A stretch of DNA of 64,000 nt from Ilyonectria destructans (Eukaryota > Ascomycota > Sordariomycetes > Hypocreales > Nectriaceae). Both the position numbers and the translations under genes were made by a program. Below the pieces are notes generated by a model. The model worked only from the letters and a program-made list of their open reading frames with translations. It had not been told where the DNA came from and did no database searches. Shown here in pieces: positions 53,335-64,000 of the stretch. Where the stretch lies: contig JAHEWK010000040.1 of NCBI GenBank assembly GCA_020740775.1, positions 62,001-126,000 of the forward strand. Reading direction: 5' to 3'. Position 1 is the stretch's first letter, and every line of letters starts with the position of its first letter.

Positions 53335-55172
53335 ATGGTGTATCGGGGAAAACCTAGTCGGGGATGCGAAAACTGCAGGTAAGCTCTTTATTGGTGGAAT
53401 CAACCCCTGTGAGCATTAATTCACATTCAGAATTATCCAGGAGAGTACATAAAAAGGTAAACCAGAAAATACACCTCCAGCCAATCTTTCTAACGAATTG
53501 AAAGTGCGACGAGAAGCAGCCCCAATGTTCACGATGCTTGAAGATGCAGAGAATATGTGCTGGCTACCGAGACCTATCAGGTCTGATGTTCTGCGACGAG
53601 ACGTCCAAAACGCAGCAGACGATTCGACAGCGACACACGTCCAGCCAAGGCTCATATCATACATCAGCAGCCAATATCGCATTAATAGATACTTTGATCC
53701 TGGAAAGTTCATTCACGGGGAGCAATTCCAGGATTTCGGGATATTCCATATGCCCATCCATAGAAGATTTTGCAATTTGCAACTTTTATCATGCAACACT
53801 GGAAAATCTATCCGACAAAGATCCCGTTCGCTACCTCCACACACTCCTCCCAAATCTGTACGTACAGAGCCGCCCTGGTTCTGCCTTGTGCTTGGCCACA
53901 GAGGCAATTTCCTATGCTGCCTCTTCGAGGCTAGTTCAGGAAGCGGCACCGCTATCCAGAAAACGATACGTCCAGGCCATCAAAGCACTCAACAATGCTC
54001 TTCAAGACCCAAAAGAAGTGAATAGCGATCAGGCTTTGTATGCGATCCTTCTTCTGTGTGGTTATGAGGTTAGTCACCACGTCTGCCCGACTTGAAATAC
54101 CTAAGAGCTTGCTAAGAATGATGGCCTTTGAAGACCATGGTATGGAGTTCCAGTGAACCACCAGAATGGCGAGCTCATGTTGATGGAGCTGCCGCAGTTG
54201 TGAAGCTCCGTACCGAAAACAAATTACACACATCCGTCTCACGCAGCTTGTTTTTCTTTATTAAGAAAAGCGTCGTAAGATGACTCCCTAGTGTTCAAAT
54301 GCACACCACAATTCTAACCATGTTTTGGATAGGTCATAAGTCATCTGCAAATTCCCCGACCAGTTGACAAAATCTTTACCGAGCCGGACGCGACGACTTT
54401 TTTGCATGACAGTCTAGAGGACCAACTCATTTCAATTTCGGCCGCGATACCGAAACTGCAACACATAGGTATTGGCCTGTTTACCCAACTCCGATACACT
54501 AGCAAGAGCGATATTGAGATATTCATGTCCTCTGCTAGAACCTTGGATTGCCAGCTTTCAGACTGGGCGACCAAGGCCATGGATTCGTGGCCCTATTCGA
54601 CTGCGACGAACGTCAGTCGCATCGCACGTCCAGAATTCTCTCCATACGAGATTCATAGATACTCAGATTTCTACATCGCTCGAGTCTGGCATTTCTATCG
54701 TGTGTTGCGTCTTATTATTCTGTCGCTACTCATCCGTGCGGCCTCTTGGTGGCTGCATGTCTCTCCAGAACCTCTCCCGGACTACTTCGATGTGTTGAAA
54801 GGAGAGGCACGTAGTCTGAGCTTGGTAGATGAAATATGTGCAAGCGTTCCTTTCCTATTGGGAAAGGACCTGTCCAGAATGAAGCTTCCTGTCACAAGAA
54901 CCTGGAGGCAACAGGAACAGGAGCATCCCGGGTCAACCAGATCTGCCCCAGCTGAGAACACTGGTGTGAAAGGCATCGGAAGCTTTTCTCTCATTTGGCG
55001 GCTTCATGTTTCGTGCAGCGCCTCGTCCGTGCCAGATATTCAAAGGGAATGGATGCGCACACAACTTCGACTAATTGCCGAACGTGGTGAATCAGGGGCA
55101 CACTTTGTGTCCGCCACAGAAAGCCAGACACTGCTGGGAGGGGCGGAAAATTTTCAATTTGATTGTGTGTGA
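53335..55172 (+). CDS. Zn2Cys6 transcription factor with a 16-nt microexon
   Basis: ATG 53335. Exons 53335-53378, 53441-53456, 53505-54068, 54134-54274 and 54333-55172 give 534 aa. Only with the 16-nt second exon does the zinc cluster come out right: Cys at 11, 14, 21, 28, 31 and 38, spacing C-x2-C-x6-C-x6-C-x2-C-x6-C. All introns have GT/AG ends and preserve phase. After CAGYRD the rest is a fungal-specific TF region, ending in LIWRLHVSCSASSVPDIQREW (about 475-495) and LRLIAERGESG, typical of the C-terminus in this regulator group. The start MVYRGKPSRGCENC is common in fungal secondary-metabolism or stress regulators. Target genes are unknown; the nearest intact host gene is more than 4 kb away. 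Confidence 0.85.
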
Positions 55173-55410
55173 CGATTCTAGCACATCTATTGCCGTAACT
55201 CATATGGCGCATGTAAATACATTTACAACTGACATGAAGCCTGCACTATTGTCATGACACAGTCTCCTAGTCGTTAACGGTATGTTGCCAGCTCGCTGAA
55301 TTAATCTTCAAAACAGCATTTTATAGGCTCGCCGTCGCTCAGCCCAGGGACAGCCTCATAATGTGGAATCCTCGCTTACATAGTCATGTACAGACTTACA
55401 AGTCAAGGCC

Positions 55411-55724
55411 TTATTTGACCTCAGCGTATGTCTCCAGCGCGTCGTGCAGCCGCCCAAAAACACCGCCGTGCCAGCGTCTCGCCTCCTCCCACTCCGGCTT
55501 AGGCAAAGTCACCTTTGCCATCCGCAACCAGGCGCCGACAATGAAGTCGGCGTAGCTGGCCCGCTGCCCACCCACGACATCGAGTACGAGACGCCCTTGA
55601 AGTTGAGCGCAAACCGGCTCTTCCACGGGTTTGGCGAGCAGCACGACTCCGCTACGGGGGGCCTGTGGGCGATGTCATAAAGGACAATGGCGCCCGAGGA
55701 GGTTGTGGTCGTGGTCGTCGCCAT
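55411..55724 (-). pseudogene. Glutathione S-transferase relic with internal deletion
   Basis: ATG 55724 begins a GST-like N-terminal thioredoxin-fold stretch (IVLYDIAHRPP ... NPWKSRFALNFKGVSYS). Near 55580 the frame changes and the text becomes a GST C-terminal helix (RASYADFIVGAWLRMAKVTLPKPEW) ending at 55411. The central part of the enzyme (roughly 120 residues) is missing and the two halves are out of frame. Not functional. Confidence 0.75.
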
Positions 55725-57398
55725 GGCAAATGACTGTAAACAAACGCTCGCTGGGGAATTTGTGTGCTGGACGAAGTTTGGCCTGTAGAGAATGCGTTTG
55801 CCATAGTCTATGACGCAAGTGATAGCCTCTTAAATAGAATTGTTGGGAAAGGTTCTGCATGCGGGGTCCTGTTGCGGAAAAAATATGCGCCAAGAACAAT
55901 TCTGTTGGATGGCATGCAGCAAGCTGTTAGTTCTTTTGAGACAGCCTCGGTGCGTACCACCATTAATGAGGGGAGAATCACCAACATTCAAACCAGACAA
56001 GTTGATATTGACTAAATTAAATCCGAAGTGCTGGAAGCCACAGGCCCGAATACAAATATCATACCAATGCTACCATGCTCCGGTCCAGGTTCCAAACGGC
56101 CTTCAGTAACCGAGCTAACTCTCTCTCATATCTAGAGCAACAGTTGAGGATTGGGGCTCCCTACCTATATTTATAATCGGCCAGAACAATTGCCATGTGA
56201 GTTACCAAAGAGGGGGACTTCCTGGTACCTGTCTCTGCGTTAATGTGGTTTGTTCGGTACTGTCAGACTGAACAGAGATATCACATCGCCGACTTCGGCA
56301 GTCAACAGCATACGATTTTCGTATGTTTCTTACGGACTGTTATTTTCCAGGACGGACTAATAGGCCCAACAGCTGATCCTGCTATCAGTGGGCTGATCAC
56401 GATCCCTGCCCTAAGACATCTATTGTATTCCAATTCCTCTATAAAATACGGCCCTTCAGGCCGTCAATTAGATAGAAATCAAGCTCTTCCATCGTCACCA
56501 AGCTGTCTCAATCAATCCATCCTGCTGATAGGTACTCCCTACTTCCCGTTCACTACTCTTATCCCTCATATTTTTGTGAATCTCTCCGAGCGTGCTCTCC
56601 AACAAAAGATGGGATTCTCAATTAGCTGGTTCAGTGTTGTGTAGACGCCTTGCTTTCACTATTTCATCATAACAAGGTCTTAAAAAGAATGTGTCTTTAC
56701 TTCGATTTGGGTGGAACGTCTGTTCTAAACTGTATCAAGTTAATAACAAAATTCGACTCCACGGTGAAGGATCGAGCGGTTCATACGCGATTCATGCGCT
56801 GTAACAGGAGCGTGTTACCGGCACACCGGCACACCGGCACACCAAAATGCCCGGCTTCATACCTCACTGTGGCAAACTCCGGCCCGTACCCCGCTTATCG
56901 GAGGCTTAGATGATCCTTGCGACTCGCAGGGCGCAAGAACGACATTGCTTGCGTATCACTGTCATAGAGGCCCATAGATATCACATATTTAATACGCCGG
57001 CTCATCGAACAAGGCCTGTTTTGAACAGACCTCATCACACGAACCATTCATACACGCCTCTTTACTCTTTCACATCGATTGTTCTCTTCCAACATGGATC
57101 GCCTTTCTAACTATCGCCTGCTGTCCTTTGGTGTCACAGGTCTTCGCGCCCGACGACGGTCGTCCGGTCGCCGAATGACCGCACGGCCCCCATACGAATC
57201 CCTGTTCAAATCTGAAGGCCCGGTCCTTCAGAATTCAATAGGGATTCGCTCGGATGACCGGCGTTTCAGGCCGAAATTGAGGGTCCGTGGCCACCAAAGG
57301 CGGCGCAGGGCCTTCATTTTTGGACAGATCACCATCATTTTGGCAGGAGCATCAATTATCCCCATCACCGACCAACCATAACCCGCCACCACAACGCA
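55725..57398. other. Intergenic, no supported gene
   Basis: About 1.7 kb with short ORFs on both strands that lack homology. At 56816-56842 a CCGGCACA unit repeats three times. A basic ORF at 57094-57381 (MDRLSNYRLLSF..., Arg-rich) precedes the recombinase gene but is unrecognised. Confidence 0.35.
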
Positions 57399-60300
57399 AT
57401 GGAATCTACGGATTCGAACGCAATTAAGGATCCCAGGGTTAGGGCGGCTATCGAGCACTACCTACTGGATCTAGAAAGTACCACGCCGCCGAATACGTTG
57501 AGGAATTACAAGCCTAAGCAGAAGGAATGGCAGGTTAGTACATGCAGACAGATGCAGATGCATCTGCAACACCTATATACACAGAGGAGGCTCTATTTCA
57601 CATTGGATTTTCCTAGTAACGATAAGCAGGACTGGTGTGAGCAAAACTGGCCTGCTATACCTGCAGGATGGCCTCCACAGGACCCGATTCCATCTGGTCA
57701 ACAGCTGCCCGGAGATCTCGTCGATGAAGGCAAACTACTGCTCTTTATGAAAGAGACTGTAGTATCCCGGGCTCCAAGGAAGGGAAAGAGGGTTGCCCAT
57801 GAAAGGAAACATCACCTCGAGGAACAGGAAGCGAAAAAGGCTGCGAAACGACGGAAACATGCACCAGGTAAGCTAAGCAGTTACTGCCGTGGAGCAGTCT
57901 GGCCCCCGGGACCCCAGCTCATTCACATCCATTTTAGGGGACACCATCTATGTTGGTGGTAAGGATGATAGTAGTAGCAGTAGCTCTGACTCTGACTTCG
58001 AAATATTCGAGTCCCAGCTTAAACTGCAGTATAATTCTGTACGTGGGTACGTCTCAGCGATCCAAAAGCTCTACGATGAGCAGAAAACTAGGGGGATCAA
58101 CCCTGCGCCGCGGCCACAAGGCGTGGCGTTGAAAGCTCTCAAGCGCAGTATCCTAGCCACTACGTGGTCTAAGAAGCGAAAAGAGTATACCGATAGAGGC
58201 GTGGGGACCTTAAGAGATGTATACTCGCCGGCGCAGATACCAGACCACACCGCCGTAGCCTGGGCTGAACAAGATCGGATATCTATCGGCAGCGCCTTAC
58301 GGACCCAGGTCGACTTTCTGTTCGGGAATCACATGTTGCTACGGTCGAGTAACCGGCTCCCGATGGAACTGGCGGACTGCTTTTGCCTCGGCCTTCCAAA
58401 CGAAGGTCTCAAAACTGAAGGATTTACTACGAAGGCACTGATCGTTGTGATGAACGGCGGGAAGACGAACCAACACGGGCGGATGGAATACGGCGCTGCC
58501 CTCCGCCACCGAGATCCGAGATCCTGTCTTATCGGCGCCTTAGCATTCTTTTTCTTCTGGCGTTGGCAGGCGGAAAAGGCTGAGAAATTTCCAGTCTTTG
58601 GAAAAAGCGAAGACTGGTACGGGATAAAGGTCCTGCGGCGGTCAGCGAAGGAGCCAAAAGGTTAGTGTTGTGTTATGCCACCGCGTAACTTCGCCCTCCG
58701 TCCCCAACACTTCCTGACTATTATATAGCTCCCCTCTCGTATCAGACTGCTCGTGACTGGACCTCCCGCTTCTATGAGAAGGCAGGTATCAAGGTCAGCA
58801 AAGTCAGCCACGCGCCTCGGGTAGCCGGCACGCAGAATGCAGATATTGCAGGCGTGGCCGAAGGTCAGGTACGTAGTGCAACTAGGTATAGCGGATGTCA
58901 GTATAGCACTGGGTATATCTGAACTGTGGAAATTTGTATGGAGGAATCGCAAATTCGGCTAAAGTCAGCCAAAATTGCATATTCAGCCATAGTAAAGTGG
59001 CCACGCTTACACAGCCAGTGCTGGATAGACACGCGTGTTGTTTCATACTGTTTCATATGAAACTGTAACCCTCCCAGTTTCATATGTTTCAGTCGGTTTC
59101 ATATGTTTCATATACGCCCGATAAGTCCCAAATATCTTAGTACTTAACCAAGAATATTTTGCAAGCAAATGCCTTCAACGCAGTTCGAAACTTGCTAATC
59201 GTAAAAATGTCCTCAGCTTCGCCTTCTCCCTTGTTCTCAAAGCCTTCTGACGAGTCTCCGGCACCTGCATCGCATGACTCTTCCGTTCCCGCGAAACGCG
59301 CATTGAATCGCTCTCCCTCTGATCGGGCTGGCAAGCGCACCAAAGGCCGTACAAACAACAGCACTTGGAACGAGGCGCGCGACCCTTATGAAGAGAGAGG
59401 AGAGAAAGCTTGTGATTCTTTATACCACGAAATCTGGTACTGCAAGTACTGCGACTCCACGAAAAAGCCTAATTCGGTAACGACGAATATGAGCCGAGCC
59501 CGCAAGTACCTGCGGGACTTTTACAGCATCCGTGTTATAGAGTATGCCGAAAGGTCGGATCTGAAGAAGCAGCAACATGGCACCATCACGGATTTGTTTG
59601 GAAGGCAGGAGGAACGTCAAGCCAATCGAGACCTCAACGAGGAAAAATATTTGGCAAATACTATTAATATTCCTATATTCGAGGAAGCTCTTGCCAGGCT
59701 TCTTGCAGTTCGCAATATTGCCCACATATTCATCGAGTACCTCGAGTTTTACGCTGTTATCCTCTCCTGTAACTATATAGCCCGGGACGTCCTCCTACAC
59801 AGCTGCAGAGCGGTACTGAAACTTCTCGGAAAGACGTTCACTCAACACAAATAAGGCCTCGTCAATAAGCTTTATGGTTCTCTCTCTTCTATGGTCCACT
59901 TTACTATTAATATGTAGACCTTATCGGAATAGAAGGCAGCATATCAGGCAATTGTAGTCTATTTTGTAGATGCGGAGACTAGAGAAGTCGCTCAAGTGTT
60001 ATTGTTACTGCGCGAGTTTAAAGGAAGCCACAATGGGAAATTACAAGCCAAGACTTTCCTGGAGGTTGTCGAAGAGTACGACCTCAGCAATAAGATTGGC
60101 TACTTTACGATGGATAATTACGATGCTAATGATACTATACTTGACGACGTCGCAAAAGAGATTGATGGTTTAGATCCGGTTGCCAGGCGACTATGCTGCA
60201 GTAGCCATATTATAAACCTCATTGTTTAAGCCTTCCTTTTCCGGAGTAAAGCAAAGAAGATTCAGGAGGATAAGCAAGAAGAGATTGATAAGGCGTATAA

Positions 60301-62945
60301 GCGACTGTGCAGGCTATCCGAAAAAGAAGAAGGGGGCGTTATTATAAAGGCACAAGCCACCGAGGAATGGCGGGAGTTTAATATTCTGGGGAAGCTGCAC
60401 AACTTGTGCATGTATTCAAGGAGCTCTACCAGCATCTGCAACAACTTCAAGGCTAAGATTAGCAGGCCTTGCCGAGGGATAATGATACACGCTGGAATTC
60501 ATGGTTTTATCTTATTGACGTGGCAATTAAGAGGCGGGCAAAGTTTATGGATTGGATTTAAGAAAATCATACCAAGATCGAGAAAGATATATTGGACTAC
60601 AACAACTAGAACGAGCTCCGAGACATCTATATATTTCTACAACTATTTCACCAGATCTCAGTATACTAAGGCCAGAAGAATACACTCGATGAAGTTCTAT
60701 CTTATATGGATTTCCTCTATCATCACTTCACGCAGGCTAAAGATAAGGCTTTCAGTAACCCACGCTTCTACGCGTGCTTTTATGTGGCTTGGCTAAAGTT
60801 CGAGAAGTATTACCAGCTTACCGAACAGGCCCTCGTGTACGTGGCTGGTATCCTCCTCCACCCAGCACTCCGAAAGAGCTATCTGAGTGAGCAGTGGAAG
60901 AGAAACCCAGCCTGGGTTAGCAATACCGTGAAGTCTGTTAGAAAGATTTAGTCCACAGAGTACAAGAGCTACCAGCTCCAAGATAAGCAACAGGAGAAAG
61001 GGCAAGAACTCGACGAGTTCGATCGCTGGAGGCAGAAGGTGTACAGCACAGCGAGCGAGGTGAAGGATAAATTCGACTGCTTTATTTATATAAGTAATTT
61101 GAAGCCTTCTACCTAATGGCCAGGTTTTGACGATACTTCGCAGGGCTTATAAGTTGGGATTGGACAACAAACGGCCTTACAGTGGTGGCTTGAACCGACC
61201 CAGCAAGAGAATTTTCCCCTCCTCTGCCGTATGGCCGTTGACATATTCTGCATTCCTCCGATGTCTACGGAAGCAGAGCGAATTTTCTCAGGCGCAAGAC
61301 GGCAGGTTACATGGGATAGAAGTAGCATATCTGCCAAAATGGTAGAGGCATGTGAGTGTATTAAAAGCTGGATAAGGGTTCCAAAGGGGAAAAGCAGGCC
61401 GCTTCTTGCAGGGGTGTTTAGAGGAGCGGAGGATATCGACGCGGCTGTAAGGATTCTCCAAGAAGATATTGAGGTGGGCAAGGGGGAAGAAAGCGATAGC
61501 GAGGCTAGCGAATTGGTAGCATAGGTAGGCAGGCAATGCGAGACATCTTTGAGGTGCCCAGTGGTAAGGTGTATGTCGGCACCGAGGTTACCAAAGACAG
61601 GGGGGGGAAAAACAAAGGAATTAGATATTGATTCATATGAAACTGAAACCGGTTTCATATGAAACTGAAACTATACTGGCGTCCGGTTTCATGAAACTGA
61701 AACTCACCCCAGTTTCAGTTTCATAGCGTGTCTATCCAGCACTGTACACAGCCCCCTGCCTATTACACGATCCTATCTACTTTTACACCTACTCTAACTA
61801 ACTGCTCACAGATTCGCCGGGCGGGCAGGTGGAATAACGGGGATCAGATGACTGGCTGTTACCTTACCTCCCTACCGTTCGAGTTTATGCGGGCAGTGGC
61901 CGACTTTGACCCAGAGTGGTCAGGAACCTACTTTGTGCCACGTGCTACTGTGCGACCGCCTGCCTCCCTATTAGCTCAGGTCTGGCCTGAACTAGATAAG
62001 TGGAAGGCAGCACACGATGACCCTGGTTCGAAGGAAGCCGTAAAGCTCGGCGTTGAACCCAATATGGCTGCCGGTGCTTTTCTGGAACTACTGGAGTGGC
62101 TACGAGAAGTGGTCCTGCAGGACGCGGTTTTCCTACGCGAGCACTACCCTTTCCACCCCATCTTCGAAGAGCCGGTCTTTCGCTGTTCGGAATTCGCAGC
62201 GTTCGCGGTCCAAATCAACGGCGCTTGCAAACGTGCGCAGGAGGTATCACACGTCACGGCCATTCAGAAAGCAGTCCCGGTAGTCGCAGCTCAACTTCGA
62301 ACCGTAGCCGCCCAGCAATTGGCGGCTGAGCAACTAGCTCAACAGAGGTACACTGAGCTGATGGCAGCTAGTCAGATCCTAGTCACCAAGATGGACGACC
62401 TGACTGGCGGTTCCTTTACAGTCACGTGGACCCCTGGAAGGTCTAAGGCTACCTTGCAATGGGAGGTGCACGCCGGCCATGAACCACGTCAGCAGAGGCG
62501 CCGTGTATCCCGGGAAACTACTCCCACGCCCTTGGCCCGACCCGTTCATACTACTCCTCCCACACAATCTGCGCCTGCGCCAAAGGAGGGTCAGGGAAAT
62601 GGGGAAGCCAGTCAGTCAGTTGCAGAAAGATCTCAGCCCCCGAGCTATAAGCTCCCGCGAGCTGTTAAGACGGTTCAGCATCTGCTACGTTTGTGGCGCC
62701 ACGGCCTAGGCGGAATGCCCTCTGTGGATAGCCTTGAACGTGACTGGGGAACCCGCTGGCGACCATCCTCTGAAAAGCAGTATTTCTCTACTAGAAAGAT
62801 GATCATTGACGAGGTTGCTCGGCGGGCTGCAGCACAGCATATCGCGGAGGACGTAGTAGCGAAGCAAATGGATGTGGAACGGGATTCTAATTCGCTTGAC
62901 AAAGTATTCAAATCCATTAGAAACGACAGGAAGGCCAGGAATTAG
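57399..62945 (+). CDS. Crypton-type tyrosine recombinase (Ndc10-like core, GCR1_C end)
   Basis: Exons 57399-57533, 57627-57867, 57938-58660, 58729-58868 and 61812-62945 give 790 aa. The first intron (93 nt) is in frame either way and so uncertain. The fourth, 2943 nt, contains a whole hAT (59016-61744); without it and one TSD copy the intron is 206 nt. Residues 220-330 resemble the Ndc10 domain II/fungal tyrosine recombinase core, with LLRSSNRLPMELAD (Arg about 260). Exon 4 carries HAPR (about 394) and exon 5 GRWNN...TGCYL (Tyr about 429): the R, HxxR and Tyr set. A GCR1_C-type DNA-binding domain follows (TVQHLLRLWRHGLGG ... LERDWGTRWR, about 695-760). Such enzymes move Crypton elements through a circular intermediate. 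The frame is open throughout; the element boundaries were not found. Confidence 0.85.
59016..61744 (+). mobile_element. hAT element 4, degenerate, inside a recombinase intron
   Basis: 2729 bp. Terminal inverted repeats CAGTGCTGGATAGACACGC at both ends. A perfect 8-bp duplication TACACAGC at 59008-59015 and 61745-61752. Subterminal regions (59040-59120 and 61630-61730) carry many TTTCATATGAAAC and related words in both orientations. The transposase inside is broken, so any movement would need a helper. Confidence 0.95.
59207..61524 (+). pseudogene. hAT transposase, decayed
   Basis: ATG 59207 begins a Ser/Pro-rich leader, then a BED-like finger (IWYCKYCDSTKKPNS, about 59430-59475). The frame breaks at 59854. 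Core motifs reappear at GYFTMDNYDANDTI (about 60090-60140), and after many stops the C-terminal dimerisation domain is readable (MSTEAERIFSGARR, about 61260-61300), ending at 61524. The middle is AT-rich with numerous stops, compatible with RIP but not tested. Confidence 0.8.
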
Positions 62946-63563
62946 TATAGAAGTCTGTATTTAGGTATTACTGTAGATCGAAAATCAGGAGTTTATTGAC
63001 TTGCTGCAAAATGTTTGTTTTTCAATGTGTAAGTGACTTGGCGCTGCAGGCGGGCGAAATTTTAACCCACCATAGCAACTGAACCAAGCTACTCCACGAT
63101 ATGAAAAGACGTGCATTTATTTGATCACCGGAATAGGCGCCATCGAACGGTATAGCTTTCACCCTCGTACATCCAGTATTTCGGTCCCAACGGTGTCGCG
63201 GAGTTGACATCCGTACTTTGGGGGGCGATGTCTACGGTCGCACATTACCACATGGGTGACATAACCCTTTTGGGAAGCCTCAACCATGTTAAAATACTTA
63301 GTAATTTTGTGCCCCCTTGCAAGACTACAGTACCGCACACTATCCGAAAGGTATCTTCATTTAGATGGCATCTCCACCAGGGAATATGTCGTGATCATTC
63401 CTGGTGACGCGTCACAATTCTTCCACTCACACATCCACACCAGCGTCAATACCCAGCCCATCGCCTCCCCATAGCTGTTATGGGCTATCCCCATCCATTC
63501 CCTAAGTAAGCTCGGGTCTATCCATCATGAGACTGTGCGACTGACCTTGTCTTGTACGTAGAT
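62946..63563. other. Intergenic after the recombinase
   Basis: Likely the 3' side of the Crypton-type element plus flank. No terminal repeats were recognised. The ORFs here are short and unsupported. Confidence 0.35.
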
Positions 63564-64000
63564 ATGCCCGATCACGTCCTATCGCAGACATGTCCCGATG
63601 TTCCGAAGACCGTGGCCCCTAAATCGTACCAACGGAGCCACGATTTCATCCGCGATAGCTACCCAGGGTCGAAACTGTGTCCATATTGCGGGCGACGTTG
63701 GCCCACGAGTATCTCCATCCTCGACAGCTCGCCAGTCCCGTTTCGAGACGTTGAAACAGCTTCCACCTCCTCCGCTATACAGTCTATCGACCTAACAGCC
63801 TCTGATCGTTCCACACCCTCACAGACGATCTTCACCGGCTCTGGAGACGGCCCTAGCCGTATCCTCGCAGCATCGCGGCCCTCCACTGTATATCGAGATG
63901 CCAAACTTACCCGGAGTCGGATTGCGAGGGGCATGAGGGCAAGCTCGTCGCAACTCGGTGAGGCTGTGGCTAAACAGAGCCAAAACAAGAGCAGACGGAA
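63564..64000 (+). CDS. Unknown ORF, partial (runs off the right edge)
   Basis: From ATG 63564 one frame stays open to the end of the window (about 145 codons). It has a CPYCGRRWP element near residue 43 that could be half of a zinc-binding site, a Ser/Thr-rich middle, and a basic end (SQNKSRR). The family is not recognised. Its position after a recombinase suggests a possible passenger gene of the same element, but that is a guess. Confidence 0.35.
   Translation, partial: MPDHVLSQTCPDVPKTVAPKSYQRSHDFIRDSYPGSKLCPYCGRRWPTSISILDSSPVPFRDVETASTSSAIQSIDLTASDRSTPSQTIFTGSGDGPSRILAASRPSTVYRDAKLTRSRIARGMRASSSQLGEAVAKQSQNKSRR

Noticed and set aside
57399..62945. Starship captain (DUF3435 recombinase)
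   Set aside because: The domain order Ndc10-like core plus GCR1_C fits Crypton-type recombinases; no DUF3435 signature or Starship-type cargo order was recognised.
1..64000. CRISPR arrays, rRNA or tRNA genes
   Set aside because: No regularly spaced short repeats with unique spacers, no rRNA-like blocks, and no convincing tRNA cloverleaf; the repeats present are tandem or transposon-derived.

Overview
The window looks like a filamentous ascomycete (Pezizomycotina) chromosome segment in a transposon-rich accessory region. The pointers are 50-70 nt introns with CTAAC-like branch sites, Zn2Cys6 regulators with fungal-type starts, a HeLo-NACHT-ankyrin receptor gene, and a fungal set of mobile elements (self-priming-type chromovirus, Helitron with a PIF1-like helicase, Crypton-type tyrosine recombinase, several hAT elements, Tc1/mariner). 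No species is assigned.

Layout. 1-6.3 kb: the edge of an unknown gene, then a large minus-strand NLR-like gene (HeLo, NACHT, about 22 ankyrin repeats, ZZ finger). It carries one in-frame TAG, and a 331-bp TA-flanked MITE sits in its only clear intron. 6.7-7.8 kb: an intact intracellular serpin. 8.5-12 kb: a Helitron relic and a decaying hAT element. 12.6-19.2 kb: an intact chromovirus with identical LTRs and a CTTCC duplication, splitting a 312-codon host gene. 19-23.3 kb: relics (Helitron end, cytochrome P450 remnant with a solo LTR). 23.9 kb: a PaiB-like FMN-binding protein. 25.6-29.0 kb: a complete hAT with an 8-bp duplication, CAGRG ends and an 856-aa transposase. 30-33.5 kb: a broken Gfo/Idh/MocA oxidoreductase beside a Zn2Cys6 factor. 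34.4-44.7 kb: a divergent pair, an unknown 484-aa protein and a full-length 2227-aa Helitron Rep-helicase, with repeat families between and after them. 45.7-48.9 kb: two housekeeping-type genes sharing a promoter region, a MOSC (mARC-like) protein and a Cys/Met-metabolism PLP enzyme. 49-52.6 kb: a decayed hAT followed by an intact mariner. 53.3-55.2 kb: a second Zn2Cys6 factor with a 16-nt microexon. 55.4 kb: a GST relic. 57.4-62.9 kb: a Crypton-type tyrosine recombinase gene whose fourth intron holds a degenerate hAT. The right edge holds the start of an unknown ORF.

Most host genes here are either intact islands or targets of transposition. At least three insertions can be undone on paper to an uninterrupted frame or a normal intron: the MITE in the NLR intron, the chromovirus in the host ORF, and the hAT in the recombinase intron. 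Splice junctions were inferred by eye from frame continuity and GT/AG signals, not from transcripts.
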